This document shows, piece after piece, positions 51,463-58,717 of a stretch of DNA of 63,588 bases (the first letter of the stretch is position 1; each line of letters begins with the position of its first letter). The position numbers and the translations under genes are program-made. Source of the stretch: a virus; the IMG/VR virus record IMGVR_UViG_3300042311_000607, positions 1-63,588 of that record. One strand, 5' to 3'. Below the pieces are notes generated by a model, which was given only the letters and a program-made list of their open reading frames with translations, did no database searches and was not told the DNA's origin.

Positions 51463-51833
51463 CAGTCTTCCCCTTCGCCATGCGCCGAGCGCAGCATGAG
51501 GTTCAGCATCTCAAGGGCGCCCCTGCCGCGGCCACGGTTGAACACCTCGTTGACCGCCGGCTGCTGCCCAGCCAGGAACGTCGCCTGCAGCGTGAGCGCG
51601 TCCACCTCGTCATCCGTCTGCAGGATGGTCAGCTGCCGGACCAGAGGCCGCAGCCGGACCGTGCGCATTCTGAAATCAAACGGGGTTGCCAGCGGGTCGT
51701 GAACTGTGCGCGGCGGGTCCATGCAGGCAAGCACCAGCACGCCGCGTGGCTCACGCAGCACTTCAACCATGAACGGCGTCAGCTCGACGATGGTGACCGG
51801 CTCCATGTCGCGGTTGACGATGACCGCCTTCAT
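51462..51833 (-). CDS. Hypothetical protein, 123 residues
   Basis: Beta-rich N-terminus (MKAVIVNRDMEPVTIVELTP) and helical C-terminus. GGAGGCGGGGC lies just upstream and also encodes the Gly-rich end of the preceding protein. No family is recognised. Confidence 0.65.
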   Translation of the reverse strand: MKAVIVNRDMEPVTIVELTPFMVEVLREPRGVLVLACMDPPRTVHDPLATPFDFRMRTVRLRPLVRQLTILQTDDEVDALTLQATFLAGQQPAVNEVFNRGRGRGALEMLNLMLRSAHGEGED

Positions 51834-52045
51834 GCCCCGCCTCCCCTGCCACGCTCCACGTAATCAATCATCTCCTGCCGCTGCTCCGGCGTGCCCTTGC
51901 GGATCAGGGTGCAGTCAGCCAGCAGGCTCTGTGATCGCGGCCAGCCAGCCGGCTCCAGATACTCGCCGATCACGCGAAGCACAACCCAGTCTTCGCCGCT
52001 CGGCGCGTGGTGTACGTGGTCGCCTGGTTCGATTTCAGTCGACAT
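51830..52045 (-). CDS. Hypothetical protein, 71 residues
   Basis: MSTEIEPGDHVHHAPSGEDW start with a small SH3/PH-like beta pattern (WVVLRVIGEYLEPAGWPRS). GGGAGG five bases upstream decides the start; a longer form is rejected. Ends in RGRGGGA, whose codons form the next ribosome binding site. Confidence 0.65.
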   Translation of the reverse strand: MSTEIEPGDHVHHAPSGEDWVVLRVIGEYLEPAGWPRSQSLLADCTLIRKGTPEQRQEMIDYVERGRGGGA

Positions 52046-52316
52046 GCCCGCCTCCCTTGTCGCGCAGGGCGGCCGCCTGAGGGCGAAGACCGATGCTATT
52101 GAGCGTGCCAACGGCTTCGCTGTTCACCGGTGAGTGCAGGCCGGTTGGCTCGGATAGCCGAACCTCCGCGATTGCAAAGCGACGCCCATCGGCGAATCCA
52201 AGCTGATTGAACAGGGTCATTGCTTTCTCGGCGCCAGACCTATCGCCGTGCGGGCCGTCTGCGAGCCTGGCATTTCCGTACCGATCGAGCTCTGCAAGCC
52301 ACCATTGGTCACGCAT
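52035..52316 (-). CDS. Small phage protein, 93 residues
   Basis: WWLAELDRYGNARLADGPHG, then KAMTLFNQLGFADGRRFAIA and EVRLSEPTG, a pattern typical of small early phage proteins of unknown function. GGGGGAG precedes the start. The C-terminus ALRDKGGG is shared with two other proteins here and overlaps the next start. Confidence 0.65.
   Translation of the reverse strand: MRDQWWLAELDRYGNARLADGPHGDRSGAEKAMTLFNQLGFADGRRFAIAEVRLSEPTGLHSPVNSEAVGTLNSIGLRPQAAALRDKGGGHVD
52048..52073 (-). repeat. Gene-junction repeat, class 1 copy A
   Basis: Twenty-six bases identical to 52850-52875, with a 19-base core also at 52515-52533. On the coding strand it encodes ALRDKGGG at the end of one gene and supplies the GGGAGG ribosome binding site for the next. 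Confidence 0.85.
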
Positions 52317-52319
52317 GAT

Positions 52320-52511
52320 CTACTCCCCCTCGCCCTTGCGGGCCTGCTGCGCTGACTCGTTGCGAGTGTCTACTTCGATGGTCATGTGCATGAAGTAGAT
52401 GAAGACCACCGGGCCAGTTACCGGGCCGTGGTTGATGTAGTTCAGACTGGCGATGAAGGCAGCCGTGACCGGTCCCAAGCCCATCCACCGGAGAACCTTG
52501 TATCTGCCCAT
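52320..52511 (-). CDS. Small membrane protein, 63 residues
   Basis: MGRYKVLRWMGLGPVTAAFI followed by hydrophobic residues, giving one or two transmembrane segments up to VVFIYFMHMTIEV. The class 1 junction provides its ribosome binding site. It ends SAQQARKGEGE, encoded by the class 2 junction repeat. Confidence 0.6.
   Translation of the reverse strand: MGRYKVLRWMGLGPVTAAFIASLNYINHGPVTGPVVFIYFMHMTIEVDTRNESAQQARKGEGE
52321..52354 (-). repeat. Gene-junction repeat, class 2 copy D
   Basis: Thirty-four bases matching 53050-53083 at 32 positions. On the coding strand it encodes AQQARKGEGE and then GGGGGAG, the ribosome binding site of the following gene. Confidence 0.85.
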
Positions 52512-52846
52512 CACCCGCCTCCCTTGTCGCGCATTCCGGATACCACGCGCATCAGGCGCGCTTGGCCGCGCAGGGTTGACGCCACGCCTTGGGTAACCGC
52601 GCGATCCAGCGACTTGCGCGCGACCAATTCGGCTGCGACCCATTCCAAGAATTCAGAGCCTCCGCTCGGCGGCGATAGAGCACCCCCTGCTTCCCAAGCC
52701 CGATGCAGCAGTCTGGATTCCTCGGCCAAGAATGATCCGTCCTTGGCCTGGCCCCATGCGCGCTTGACGTGCGGCTGTGCTGCCTGCCAAAACTCACGGC
52801 ATGCGGTCTGCGTCGGCGTTTCGGGTGGTGCGTCCTTGTGGCTCAC
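52511..52846 (-). CDS. Hypothetical protein, 111 residues
   Basis: GTG start with GGGAGG six bases upstream. Helical protein (CREFWQAAQPHVKRAWGQAK, FLEWVAAELVARKSLDRAV) ending GMRDKGGG. Longer upstream forms overlap the preceding gene and are rejected. No family is named. Confidence 0.6.
   Translation of the reverse strand: MSHKDAPPETPTQTACREFWQAAQPHVKRAWGQAKDGSFLAEESRLLHRAWEAGGALSPPSGGSEFLEWVAAELVARKSLDRAVTQGVASTLRGQARLMRVVSGMRDKGGG
52515..52533 (-). repeat. Gene-junction repeat, class 1 copy B
   Basis: Nineteen-base core CCGCCTCCCTTGTCGCGCA (plus-strand reading) shared with copies A and C. Encodes the RDKGG end and the next ribosome binding site. Confidence 0.85.
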
Positions 52847-53049
52847 TGACCGCCTCCCTTGTCGCGCAGGGCGGCGTTCAGACCATCTGCATGCGCTTGG
52901 GCGCCATTTCGAGTCCAGAACCGAAGCGCAGTGCCGCGCTTCGACTTTGCCCACGCATAGCCTATGCCGGCGAAATCAGCGTAGACGATCCGGGCGACCA
53001 CGTACCTGAATCCAGCCCGCTGCGGCTTCCACTCGTATTCCTCGTACAC
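52843..53049 (-). CDS. Hypothetical protein, 68 residues
   Basis: GTG start one base into the upstream stop (TAGTG) after GGGGGAG. Aromatic and basic small protein (YEEYEWKPQRAGFRYVVARI) ending AALRDKGGGQ. Start choice is moderately secure. Confidence 0.55.
   Translation of the reverse strand: MYEEYEWKPQRAGFRYVVARIVYADFAGIGYAWAKSKRGTALRFWTRNGAQAHADGLNAALRDKGGGQ
52850..52875 (-). repeat. Gene-junction repeat, class 1 copy C
   Basis: Identical over 26 bases to copy A at 52048-52073. Encodes ALRDKGGG and the GGGAGG site for the gene starting at 52846. Confidence 0.85.
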
Positions 53050-53270
53050 TACTCCCCCTCGCCCTTTCGGGCCTGCTGTGCTGTGCGGTCGCGCGGACCG
53101 CCCTTGGCTACCCACTCGTACACCGGGCGGCCGTTGCTGAACACGTAGGCCCCTGAGTACGGGCCGACGCTGACACGCTCCTGCTGCCGGATCATCAGCA
53201 CGCCGCGCACCATCTTCGTGTCGCCGGCCTGGGGCTTTGGGCGCTGCGTCGAAACCAGTGTGATTTTCAC
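53049..53270 (-). CDS. Hypothetical protein, 73 residues
   Basis: GTG start overlapping the upstream stop (GTGA) after a G-rich site. Beta-type small protein (VKITLVSTQRPKPQAGDTKM) ending AQQARKGEGE from the class 2 junction. Confidence 0.55.
   Translation of the reverse strand: MKITLVSTQRPKPQAGDTKMVRGVLMIRQQERVSVGPYSGAYVFSNGRPVYEWVAKGGPRDRTAQQARKGEGE
53050..53083 (-). repeat. Gene-junction repeat, class 2 copy E
   Basis: Matches 52321-52354 with two mismatches in 34 bases. Same role at a gene end. Confidence 0.85.
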
Positions 53271-53854
53271 GCCCCACCCCCTCGCGATCCGTCGCCCAGA
53301 AGCAGCGCCGTCTTTCGGAAGCACTCAAACGGGAAATCGACCCCGTATTCGACGCATCGGCAGCCTTCGCCGCACCACTCGCTTACCGTCACCGGAGCCA
53401 GCAGGCCGCACTCGACAGCGATATCCTGCAGGTCGCCGCCGTCTATACCGCCTTCCGGCCACGACTCCATCACCCGCTGGGCAAACCGGCGCAGCCCCGC
53501 AATCGTCGCCTCGGCGTTATCCAACAGCTCGCGTATGCTTTCGACCCAACCGCACAGAGAGCGCGATTCACCGGCTGGATAGATCGGGGCTAGGCCCTTC
53601 TCGACGCGGTCGGCGTCCCATTGCTCAGTGAGTTCGCACGCGTGGTTGTAGGCGTCCGCTCCCCGGGCGACGTAGGTCGATTCGCAAAGGCGTTCGAGTT
53701 CTGCGTTCTTCGCCTCCAGCTCGATCACCCGCTCCCGCAGCGCGGCGTAATCGTCGTATTTGACGTACTCTCCATCGCTGTCCTCTTGCATTTGGTAGCA
53801 GCCGTAGCAATAACTGGCATTCCCATTCCCGCATTCGTATCTCTTTGCGCTCAC
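53267..53854 (-). CDS. Hypothetical Cys-rich coiled-coil protein, 195 residues
   Basis: N-terminal cysteines (CGNGNASYCYGCYQM), a coiled coil (YAALRERVIELEAKNAELER), a helical middle, and further cysteines near the end (CGEGCRCVEYG). Ends SRGGGA. Possibly metal-binding. No family is recognised. Confidence 0.65.
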   Translation of the reverse strand: MSAKRYECGNGNASYCYGCYQMQEDSDGEYVKYDDYAALRERVIELEAKNAELERLCESTYVARGADAYNHACELTEQWDADRVEKGLAPIYPAGESRSLCGWVESIRELLDNAEATIAGLRRFAQRVMESWPEGGIDGGDLQDIAVECGLLAPVTVSEWCGEGCRCVEYGVDFPFECFRKTALLLGDGSRGGGA

Positions 53855-54204
53855 AACTCTTCTCCTGCTGCGCGGAGGGCGGAATCAATTCTGCTGGCCT
53901 CGAATCCGGACGCAAGGCACCAATCGCCGTAATCGTCAACATGCATTGATTCTCTCACGTACTTCAACGCACTGACCAATGGCGCCACCTTCGCCCGCTC
54001 CTTAGCCTCTCCGGCGGCGAAGCACTGGCGGCCATAGTGGTGAAGATTCTCCTGCATCCAAGGGCTATACCGCCCATATAGAGCCGGCATCTCCCCCGCG
54101 TCGGGCTGGGTCACCAGAGTGGCGATCCGAAAAGCCTCGTCGTAGTCAAAGCCCGCATCGCGGAGGGCGAATTCGATTTTGTCGCGCGTGGTTTGGTCAC
54201 TCAT
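53851..54204 (-). CDS. Hypothetical protein, 117 residues
   Basis: MSDQTTRDKIEFALRDAGFD start, then a helical body with HHYGRQCFAAGEAKERAKVA, common in small phage proteins. The start at 54204 is preferred over an extension across the preceding gene. Confidence 0.65.
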   Translation of the reverse strand: MSDQTTRDKIEFALRDAGFDYDEAFRIATLVTQPDAGEMPALYGRYSPWMQENLHHYGRQCFAAGEAKERAKVAPLVSALKYVRESMHVDDYGDWCLASGFEASRIDSALRAAGEEL

Positions 54205-54475
54205 GGCTTGCGCTCCCGTAGACCTTGGCGATGGCGGAAGCCGAAGCGGACTCGGCTTGCTCCCAGTCCTCGGGCGCTTCGGCCTTGCCGAATTTCTCCA
54301 ACGCCTCCAAACACTCCAGCGCCCCGCAGGCGGTGAGGGCGGCTTGGGCCTCACAGGTCAGTGCCGGCAGCTCGGCCATCCAGTCGGGGTCATCATGCGG
54401 GCCGTCGCCAAAGCGCGAGACGAACAGCGCCCGCGCCGCCTTCATCACCATCGGATGAACTTCCTGTGCGCTCAC
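54197..54475 (-). CDS. Hypothetical protein, 92 residues
   Basis: GTG start with GGAGG seven bases upstream. Helical acidic protein (WMAELPALTCEAQAALTACG). Overlaps neighbours slightly. No family is recognised. Confidence 0.6.
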   Translation of the reverse strand: MSAQEVHPMVMKAARALFVSRFGDGPHDDPDWMAELPALTCEAQAALTACGALECLEALEKFGKAEAPEDWEQAESASASAIAKVYGSASHE

Positions 54476-54795
54476 TGGCTTGCCTCCAGTGCGGCGAGAA
54501 GGGCGTCGGCGGCCCGTAGTGCGTGCTCTGTCATACCGGTTACACACCACGCCTGCCATTGATCGACTGTAAGGGCCTTGTCTGCCCTGTCTCCATACCG
54601 CTGATCGTCCGGAACTGAAAGCATCCCCTGCACAAATCTCCCCGCCAGCTCCCGCCGCACAGCCTCGCGTATCATTGCGTCGAGAACCGCGTCACCGGAC
54701 TGCGGGATGCGTAGCGCTATGCACTCTTCGCGGTGCCGGTGCATGTCTTCATCGCTGAAGTGGATCGGCGCCGGCTTGCCGAGGTTGGTGGTCAT
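54472..54795 (-). CDS. Hypothetical protein, 107 residues
   Basis: Helical protein with LDAMIREAVRRELAGRFVQG centrally and Trp-containing VDQWQAWCVTGM near the end. Four-base overlap at both ends supports the operon. No family is recognised. Confidence 0.6.
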   Translation of the reverse strand: MTTNLGKPAPIHFSDEDMHRHREECIALRIPQSGDAVLDAMIREAVRRELAGRFVQGMLSVPDDQRYGDRADKALTVDQWQAWCVTGMTEHALRAADALLAALEASQ

Positions 54796-55007
54796 GGCGT
54801 GGTGTCCTGGGCTGGGTTTGGCGGAAGTGGCATGAAGTGCGTTGGCTGCACCGGATCGGGGTCAACATCCGCCAGCAGTTCGTCAGCCCATATCCAAAGC
54901 GCCCAATCCTCGCCTTGGCTCCACTTCATGCGGGCCTGTTCACCGTTGTAGGCCCAAATCTCGGAGCCATCTTTCGGCGCATCTTCAATCGGCAGCCACT
55001 GGCTCAT
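54792..55007 (-). CDS. DUF551-like protein, 71 residues
   Basis: WLPIEDAPKDGSEIWAYNG at the start and PTHFMPLPPNP at the end are the hallmark ends of the DUF551 family, small phage and prophage proteins of unknown function. First gene downstream of the tRNA in transcription order. Confidence 0.75.
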   Translation of the reverse strand: MSQWLPIEDAPKDGSEIWAYNGEQARMKWSQGEDWALWIWADELLADVDPDPVQPTHFMPLPPNPAQDTTP

Positions 55008-55025
55008 TGCATCCTCCGCGTAGGT

Positions 55026-55102
55026 TGGCGCGCCCGGCAGGATTCGAACCTGCGGCTCCCGGATTAGAACTCCGGTGCTCTATCCGGCTGAGCTACGGGC
55101 GC
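55026..55102 (-). tRNA. tRNA-Arg, anticodon UCU
   Basis: A complete cloverleaf on the minus strand: acceptor GCGCCCG/CGGGCGC, D-arm with AGCCGGATA loop, anticodon stem CCGGA/TCCGG with loop GTTCTAA giving anticodon TCT, T-arm GCAGG-TTCGAAT-CCTGC, discriminator G and an encoded CCA. It decodes AGA, a rare codon in GC-rich hosts. It lies within the leftward early operon between 54792-55007 and 55120-55449. Confidence 0.95.
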
Positions 55103-55119
55103 TTTGGTGTGCGGCCGTG

Positions 55120-55449
55120 TCAGAGAGTGCAGCCGCCTTCCCGATACCCGTCATGATTCATTGCTGGCTCTTTCCGACGTCTTGACGGGACGCCGTGCTG
55201 CTCGAAGCACGCGACCCCGACAGCTACGACCTTGCGCAACTCGTCAAGCGCAGACTCGTCGCCCCGGCTCTCGGCGAACGCTAGCTCTGCGTCAGCAAGC
55301 AGCTTTCGCATTAGGGTTAGGTAGGTGCCGACCTCTCGCGGCCGCGACGTAATAGGCCCCCACTTCTGGTCCTGAAAGCTGCGCTCGCCGATGACTGCGG
55401 CCAGCGCATCCGCCTGGCGCGCGCTTGTGCAATTCAGTTCTGTGCTCAT
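55120..55449 (-). CDS. Hypothetical protein, 109 residues
   Basis: ATG with GGAG six bases upstream. ADALAAVIGERSFQDQKWGP and YLTLMRKLLADAELAFAESR then LDELRKVVAVGVACFEQHGV fit a frequent small phage family of unknown function. A longer upstream reading would run through the tRNA-like element and is rejected. Confidence 0.7.
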   Translation of the reverse strand: MSTELNCTSARQADALAAVIGERSFQDQKWGPITSRPREVGTYLTLMRKLLADAELAFAESRGDESALDELRKVVAVGVACFEQHGVPSRRRKEPAMNHDGYREGGCTL

Positions 55450-55482
55450 GGTGTTCTCCGTTATTGGGTGTGCGGTGCGTTC

Positions 55483-55652
55483 AGTGCTGGCGGCTGCCGG
55501 GACTCGAACCCGGATTGCCGCAGTTTCGTCGCGCTGATCTGCGACACGTGGGTTTAACCTTGAGCGCGGAAGCGGGCCTCTCGGCTTGCGCCCCATCCGT
55601 ATTGGCTTAGTCCACACGCCTGTATGCCAGTTCCAGTACAACCGCCAGCACT
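55483..55652 (-). ncRNA. tRNA-like element with long variable insert, or tRNA remnant
   Basis: The minus-strand 3' end has a perfect T-arm (CCGGG-TTCGAGT-CCCGG, 55497-55513) followed by CAGCCGC. Its possible 5' partner GCGGTTG is about 150 bases upstream, within a 14-bp inverted repeat (55639-55652 with 55483-55496, one mismatch forming G-U). After it come a 3-bp CTG/CAG D-stem with AACTGG and a CGTGT/ATACG stem, but the anticodon-type loop is 11 bases and about 80 extra bases precede the T-arm. It fills a 210-base gap without a well-supported gene. It may be a degenerate tRNA, an interrupted tRNA or another structured RNA. Confidence 0.45.
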
Positions 55653-55659
55653 CAAAGCA

Positions 55660-55974
55660 CTAAACCTTTGGCCGCTTCGGTTCCAGCTTCACCCAGTGCC
55701 GGAACGAAAGATCCCAATCGACATCTTCGCCCTCATTGCGCCATGTCGGATTGCCGGATGTCCGGCTCCATACGTTCCAGATGCAGCACTCCCGCGTGCG
55801 GGCCAGCAGCTTGAGCTTGGTTTCACCCCAGCGCACAGACGTCCCTTCCCGGCCGACGATGACATCGCCGATCTCAAGCCCGAGCTGTCTGGACTGTGCC
55901 GCAGGCGTTCCGGGCCGCGGCCTTTTGCCCAGTTTCTTTGCTGCTGCGGCCGCCTGTTTCACGAAGGCGCTCAC
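55660..55974 (-). CDS. Hypothetical protein, 104 residues
   Basis: Lys/Ala-rich start (AFVKQAAAAAKKLGKRPRPG), then a beta domain (LGLEIGDVIVGREGTSVRWG) ending in basic residues. The gap downstream in transcription order holds the tRNA-like element. No family is recognised. Confidence 0.6.
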   Translation of the reverse strand: MSAFVKQAAAAAKKLGKRPRPGTPAAQSRQLGLEIGDVIVGREGTSVRWGETKLKLLARTRECCIWNVWSRTSGNPTWRNEGEDVDWDLSFRHWVKLEPKRPKV

Positions 55975-56294
55975 GACCGCACCGCCCGTATCGCACGCCG
56001 CGCGTTGCTGATCGCGCGCTCCAGCCGCAGGCGTGAGTGTTCAAGGTCCGCCCACTGCTCCGGGTGCGTGCTCGACAGGATCGGCACCTGCTGCTTGGTC
56101 ATCGTCTTCATGGCCTGGCTGCTTTCAGCGAGGTGCCGGTTGGCGGCACAGATCAGCTGGCTGGCTTCGCGCACCCACTGCGCGTTGGCGCTCTCACGGC
56201 CGGCGATCAGGCCAGCGTGGTAGCCGTGCATCTCGCTCATCGGCCGCGCGCCCAGGTATCGGACCCACAGCAGGAAATTTCGGATCAGTCGCAT
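55971..56294 (-). CDS. Hypothetical helical protein, 107 residues
   Basis: ATG at 56294 with GGAGG four bases upstream. N-terminal hydrophobic segment (LIRNFLLWVRYLG), then long helix. Possibly peripheral membrane protein. No family is recognised. Confidence 0.6.
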   Translation of the reverse strand: MRLIRNFLLWVRYLGARPMSEMHGYHAGLIAGRESANAQWVREASQLICAANRHLAESSQAMKTMTKQQVPILSSTHPEQWADLEHSRLRLERAISNARRAIRAVRS

Positions 56295-56306
56295 GTCGCC
56301 TCCAAG

Positions 56307-56331
56307 ACCCGGCCGCACGCGGCGGCCGGGT
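56307..56331 (-). terminator. GC hairpin after the DUF2303 gene
   Basis: Ten-base-pair stem ACCCGGCCGC/GCGGCCGGGT with a five-base loop, between the DUF2303 stop and the next start in the leftward operon. No T-run, so more likely attenuator or mRNA stabiliser. Confidence 0.55.
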
Positions 56332-56357
56332 GGTAGAACCGTAGTCAGCCGCCCGGA

Positions 56358-57302
56358 TCAGGGCGCGAAGGTGCCGATAAAGCTCGGAACGTCCAGGCGC
56401 TCCTTCAGCAGGGTCTGGAACTCGTCCGCCATCTCCTTGTTCAGGGCTTCGAGCCCGGTCACGCGGAGCGACATGCGCATCGCCTTGCCCTCAGTCGGCG
56501 GGTAGACCGTCAGCACCGCATCGACCGCGCGCAACTTCAGATCCTCGTACGGGTGCAGGCTGAAACGGAAACCGGCCGGCAGCTCCAGACCGTCGCCGCT
56601 GCGCATCTGCAGGGCTTCGAAGCTCGACAGCTCGGCCCCGTGGGCCTGCAGCTTGCTCGACGCGCTCTGCGAGGCCTCGGTCTTGACATGCAGCACCGCC
56701 TGAATTGCCGCCGTGACGGTATCGCGGGGCAGGGCTTCAGTGATCAGGCCCGGGTCGCCGTAGAGCGGGGTGAAGATGCCACGCCAGTCCTGCAGCCAGT
56801 CAGCCATCTGGCGCTGGGTGAGCTGCGTCTGGTTCACTTCCATCAGCGCCTTCCACTCGGCCGACTGCACCAGCTTCAGCTTGGCCAGGTCATCGCAGTG
56901 CCCGGGCGCGGACAGGTCGCCGAGGTTGTGGATGCCGACGGCCGTGAAGGTTTCCGGATCGACAAACAGGGTGGTGCTGTCGGGCCCGCGGCCGGCCTCC
57001 CGATAGCTCATGACATCGCTGATGTCACCGCCTTCGCCTGTTTCCGGCGACTCGCCAGCGTCCGCGCGCCCGCCCTGGGCTTCCATCGAGCGGATCGCCA
57101 CATACTGCACAAAGGCCGACAGCGAGCGGGTAGCGAAGGTGCCGCGGAAGCGATCGCGGAGCGGGCGCAGCTTTTCGAGGTTGTGGACCTGGCCGCCAAG
57201 CACGAGGGCGTGCGGCAAGGTGCCGAGGTGGCTGAATTGCGTCGACTGACTGGCCTGAACGGCCAGATCAGCGACAGCATTAACAGCGGATGCGTCTTGC
57301 AT
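56358..57302 (-). CDS. DUF2303 (YfdQ-like) family protein
   Basis: A 314-residue protein. FVDPETFTAVGIHNLGD, then LTQRQMADWLQDW and GLELPAGFRFSLHPYEDLKL fit the DUF2303 family, about 270-310 residues, found in phages and as E. coli YfdQ. The family's function is unknown; it is usually an abundant early product. It is followed in transcription order by a hairpin. Confidence 0.8.
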   Translation of the reverse strand: MQDASAVNAVADLAVQASQSTQFSHLGTLPHALVLGGQVHNLEKLRPLRDRFRGTFATRSLSAFVQYVAIRSMEAQGGRADAGESPETGEGGDISDVMSYREAGRGPDSTTLFVDPETFTAVGIHNLGDLSAPGHCDDLAKLKLVQSAEWKALMEVNQTQLTQRQMADWLQDWRGIFTPLYGDPGLITEALPRDTVTAAIQAVLHVKTEASQSASSKLQAHGAELSSFEALQMRSGDGLELPAGFRFSLHPYEDLKLRAVDAVLTVYPPTEGKAMRMSLRVTGLEALNKEMADEFQTLLKERLDVPSFIGTFAP

Positions 57303-57344
57303 GTGGGTGTTCCTTGCGTGGTGAGTGGTGTCGCGCCCGGCATG

Positions 57345-57358
57345 CCCTGCCGGCAGGG
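57345..57358. promoter_or_regulatory. 14-bp perfect palindrome between early genes
   Basis: CCCTGCCGGCAGGG, a perfect palindrome in the 57-base gap between the genes at 57770 and 57302 on the minus strand. Could be an operator or the base of an RNA hairpin. Confidence 0.4.
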
Positions 57359-57359
57359 G

Positions 57360-57770
57360 TTACTTGTTGCGGCCGCCCTTCTGCGGCAGTTCCAGCTCCA
57401 GCTGGTCCGGGCCCTGGAAGGGTGTAACGCCGCCGCCCTTCTGGACAAACATGACGGCCTCGCCGCCCGTTTCCTCGGACTTCTTGCCGCGCGCAGTCGG
57501 GCACTTGAAGGTCAGCGTGTGGGTCAGCTCGACCTGGCTGGTGCCCTTGATCGGCTTCGTGGAGACCTTGAACAGCAGCTCGCCCTTGCCCTGATGCAGC
57601 GCAGACGACAGCGAGATGTTGTTCAGGGCCACAGAGAGCGCGTCCTTGACCGCGCCGCCGTCCAAGTCGTCCAGCAGCTGCGGGAAGGTGTGCAGCCGCG
57701 TATTGGGCGTCTGCATGGTGGGAACGCCGCTGATCGGCGCGACATTGGCGGGTTTCTCGTCGTTGCTCAT
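57360..57770 (-). CDS. Hypothetical early protein, 136 residues
   Basis: VKDALSVALNNISLSSALHQ and LTHTLTFKCPTARGKKSEET are visible. Genes of this type often sit directly upstream of DUF2303 genes in phages, suggesting a functional pair. Function unknown. Confidence 0.65.
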   Translation of the reverse strand: MSNDEKPANVAPISGVPTMQTPNTRLHTFPQLLDDLDGGAVKDALSVALNNISLSSALHQGKGELLFKVSTKPIKGTSQVELTHTLTFKCPTARGKKSEETGGEAVMFVQKGGGVTPFQGPDQLELELPQKGGRNK

Positions 57771-57806
57771 TGCGTGGTGCCTCCGTGATAGGCCCGGATG
57801 GGTCGG

Positions 57807-58142
57807 TTAGTTGGGTTTGGTGGTGGTGTCGACGCCATCCAGAAGGTCGGCAGCCATGTGCTTGCGCGCCTGTGCCGCCAGATCCTCCAAGGCCGCTAGC
57901 AAAGCCTCAGAACCGAACAGCTCGTAAATTTGTCCGGCGAGAGCCGCCGCTAGCCCACCGAGCAGTTCACCGGTGCGCTGCGGATCAGGCTCTGTGCTTC
58001 CCTTGCCTGTTGCCAGGGTGCAAACCATCGGCCAGATCACTGCCTCGAACAGGCTATGCGCCTGCTCGCTGGGCTCGTCTGCGAGGCGGATTTCAACCGA
58101 CAGTCCGTGCACGACGGGAGCGGATTCAGATTTGTCGGACAT
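57807..58142 (-). CDS. Hypothetical protein, 111 residues
   Basis: ATG at 58142 with AAGGA six bases upstream. Helical Ala/Leu-rich protein (FEAVIWPMVCTLATGKGSTE). No family is recognised. Confidence 0.6.
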   Translation of the reverse strand: MSDKSESAPVVHGLSVEIRLADEPSEQAHSLFEAVIWPMVCTLATGKGSTEPDPQRTGELLGGLAAALAGQIYELFGSEALLAALEDLAAQARKHMAADLLDGVDTTTKPN

Positions 58143-58241
58143 GTCAGATCCTTTCGGCAAGGGACCGCAGCCAGCGCCGGAACCGCGCGCGCAGCCGCTG
58201 AATCAGGGTGGGTGCGCCAAGGCGCGTGATGGTTGGCGGGA

Positions 58242-58688
58242 TCACGGCTTTTCGGCCAATGGCAGCTCGCCCGACGGGTAAATCTCCACAACCTCGGACC
58301 CGCCAGACGGCGTAGTGAAGGTGGCCACCACGGACGGCGCCGTACCGGCCGCAGCCGCATCCAATCGGGACACGACCTGCTGCAGGTACGGATCGGCATC
58401 AGTGCCACCCAGCACCGTCGAGGGGTCGACAGCATCGCCCTCCAGCGGCAGCGCCGCCGTCGGCGACGTCTCGGCCTGCACCGCCCGCTCGATGACATGG
58501 CCATCGATCACAGCCTGGGCGCCGGCCAGCCCGTCGCACAGCTCGACATCGAACGTGCTGCGGCTGACGAAGTTCAATGCCTGCTCCTGTCGGTGGGCGA
58601 CGACAAAGCGAACGGCCGGCTTCGCGTCGGGCTCAGCTGCCGAAAGCCCTCGGCGAACAATGACGCGGTACAGATATTCCTTGGGCAT
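58242..58688 (-). CDS. Hypothetical protein, 148 residues
   Basis: ATG at 58688 with GGAGG five bases upstream. Starts MPKEYLYRVIVRRGLSAAEP, a beta-rich small domain, with an acidic/Ala linker and a beta C-terminus. No family is recognised. A 99-base gap without a gene follows it in transcription order. Confidence 0.6.
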   Translation of the reverse strand: MPKEYLYRVIVRRGLSAAEPDAKPAVRFVVAHRQEQALNFVSRSTFDVELCDGLAGAQAVIDGHVIERAVQAETSPTAALPLEGDAVDPSTVLGGTDADPYLQQVVSRLDAAAAGTAPSVVATFTTPSGGSEVVEIYPSGELPLAEKP

Positions 58689-58717
58689 GATTGCCTCCAT
58701 GGGGTGTTGCGGTGGGA

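Noticed and set aside
55450-55641. N-terminal extension of the gene at 55120-55449
   Set aside because: ATG at 55449 has GGAG six bases upstream; the extension runs through the tRNA-like element and starts with a non-ATG codon.
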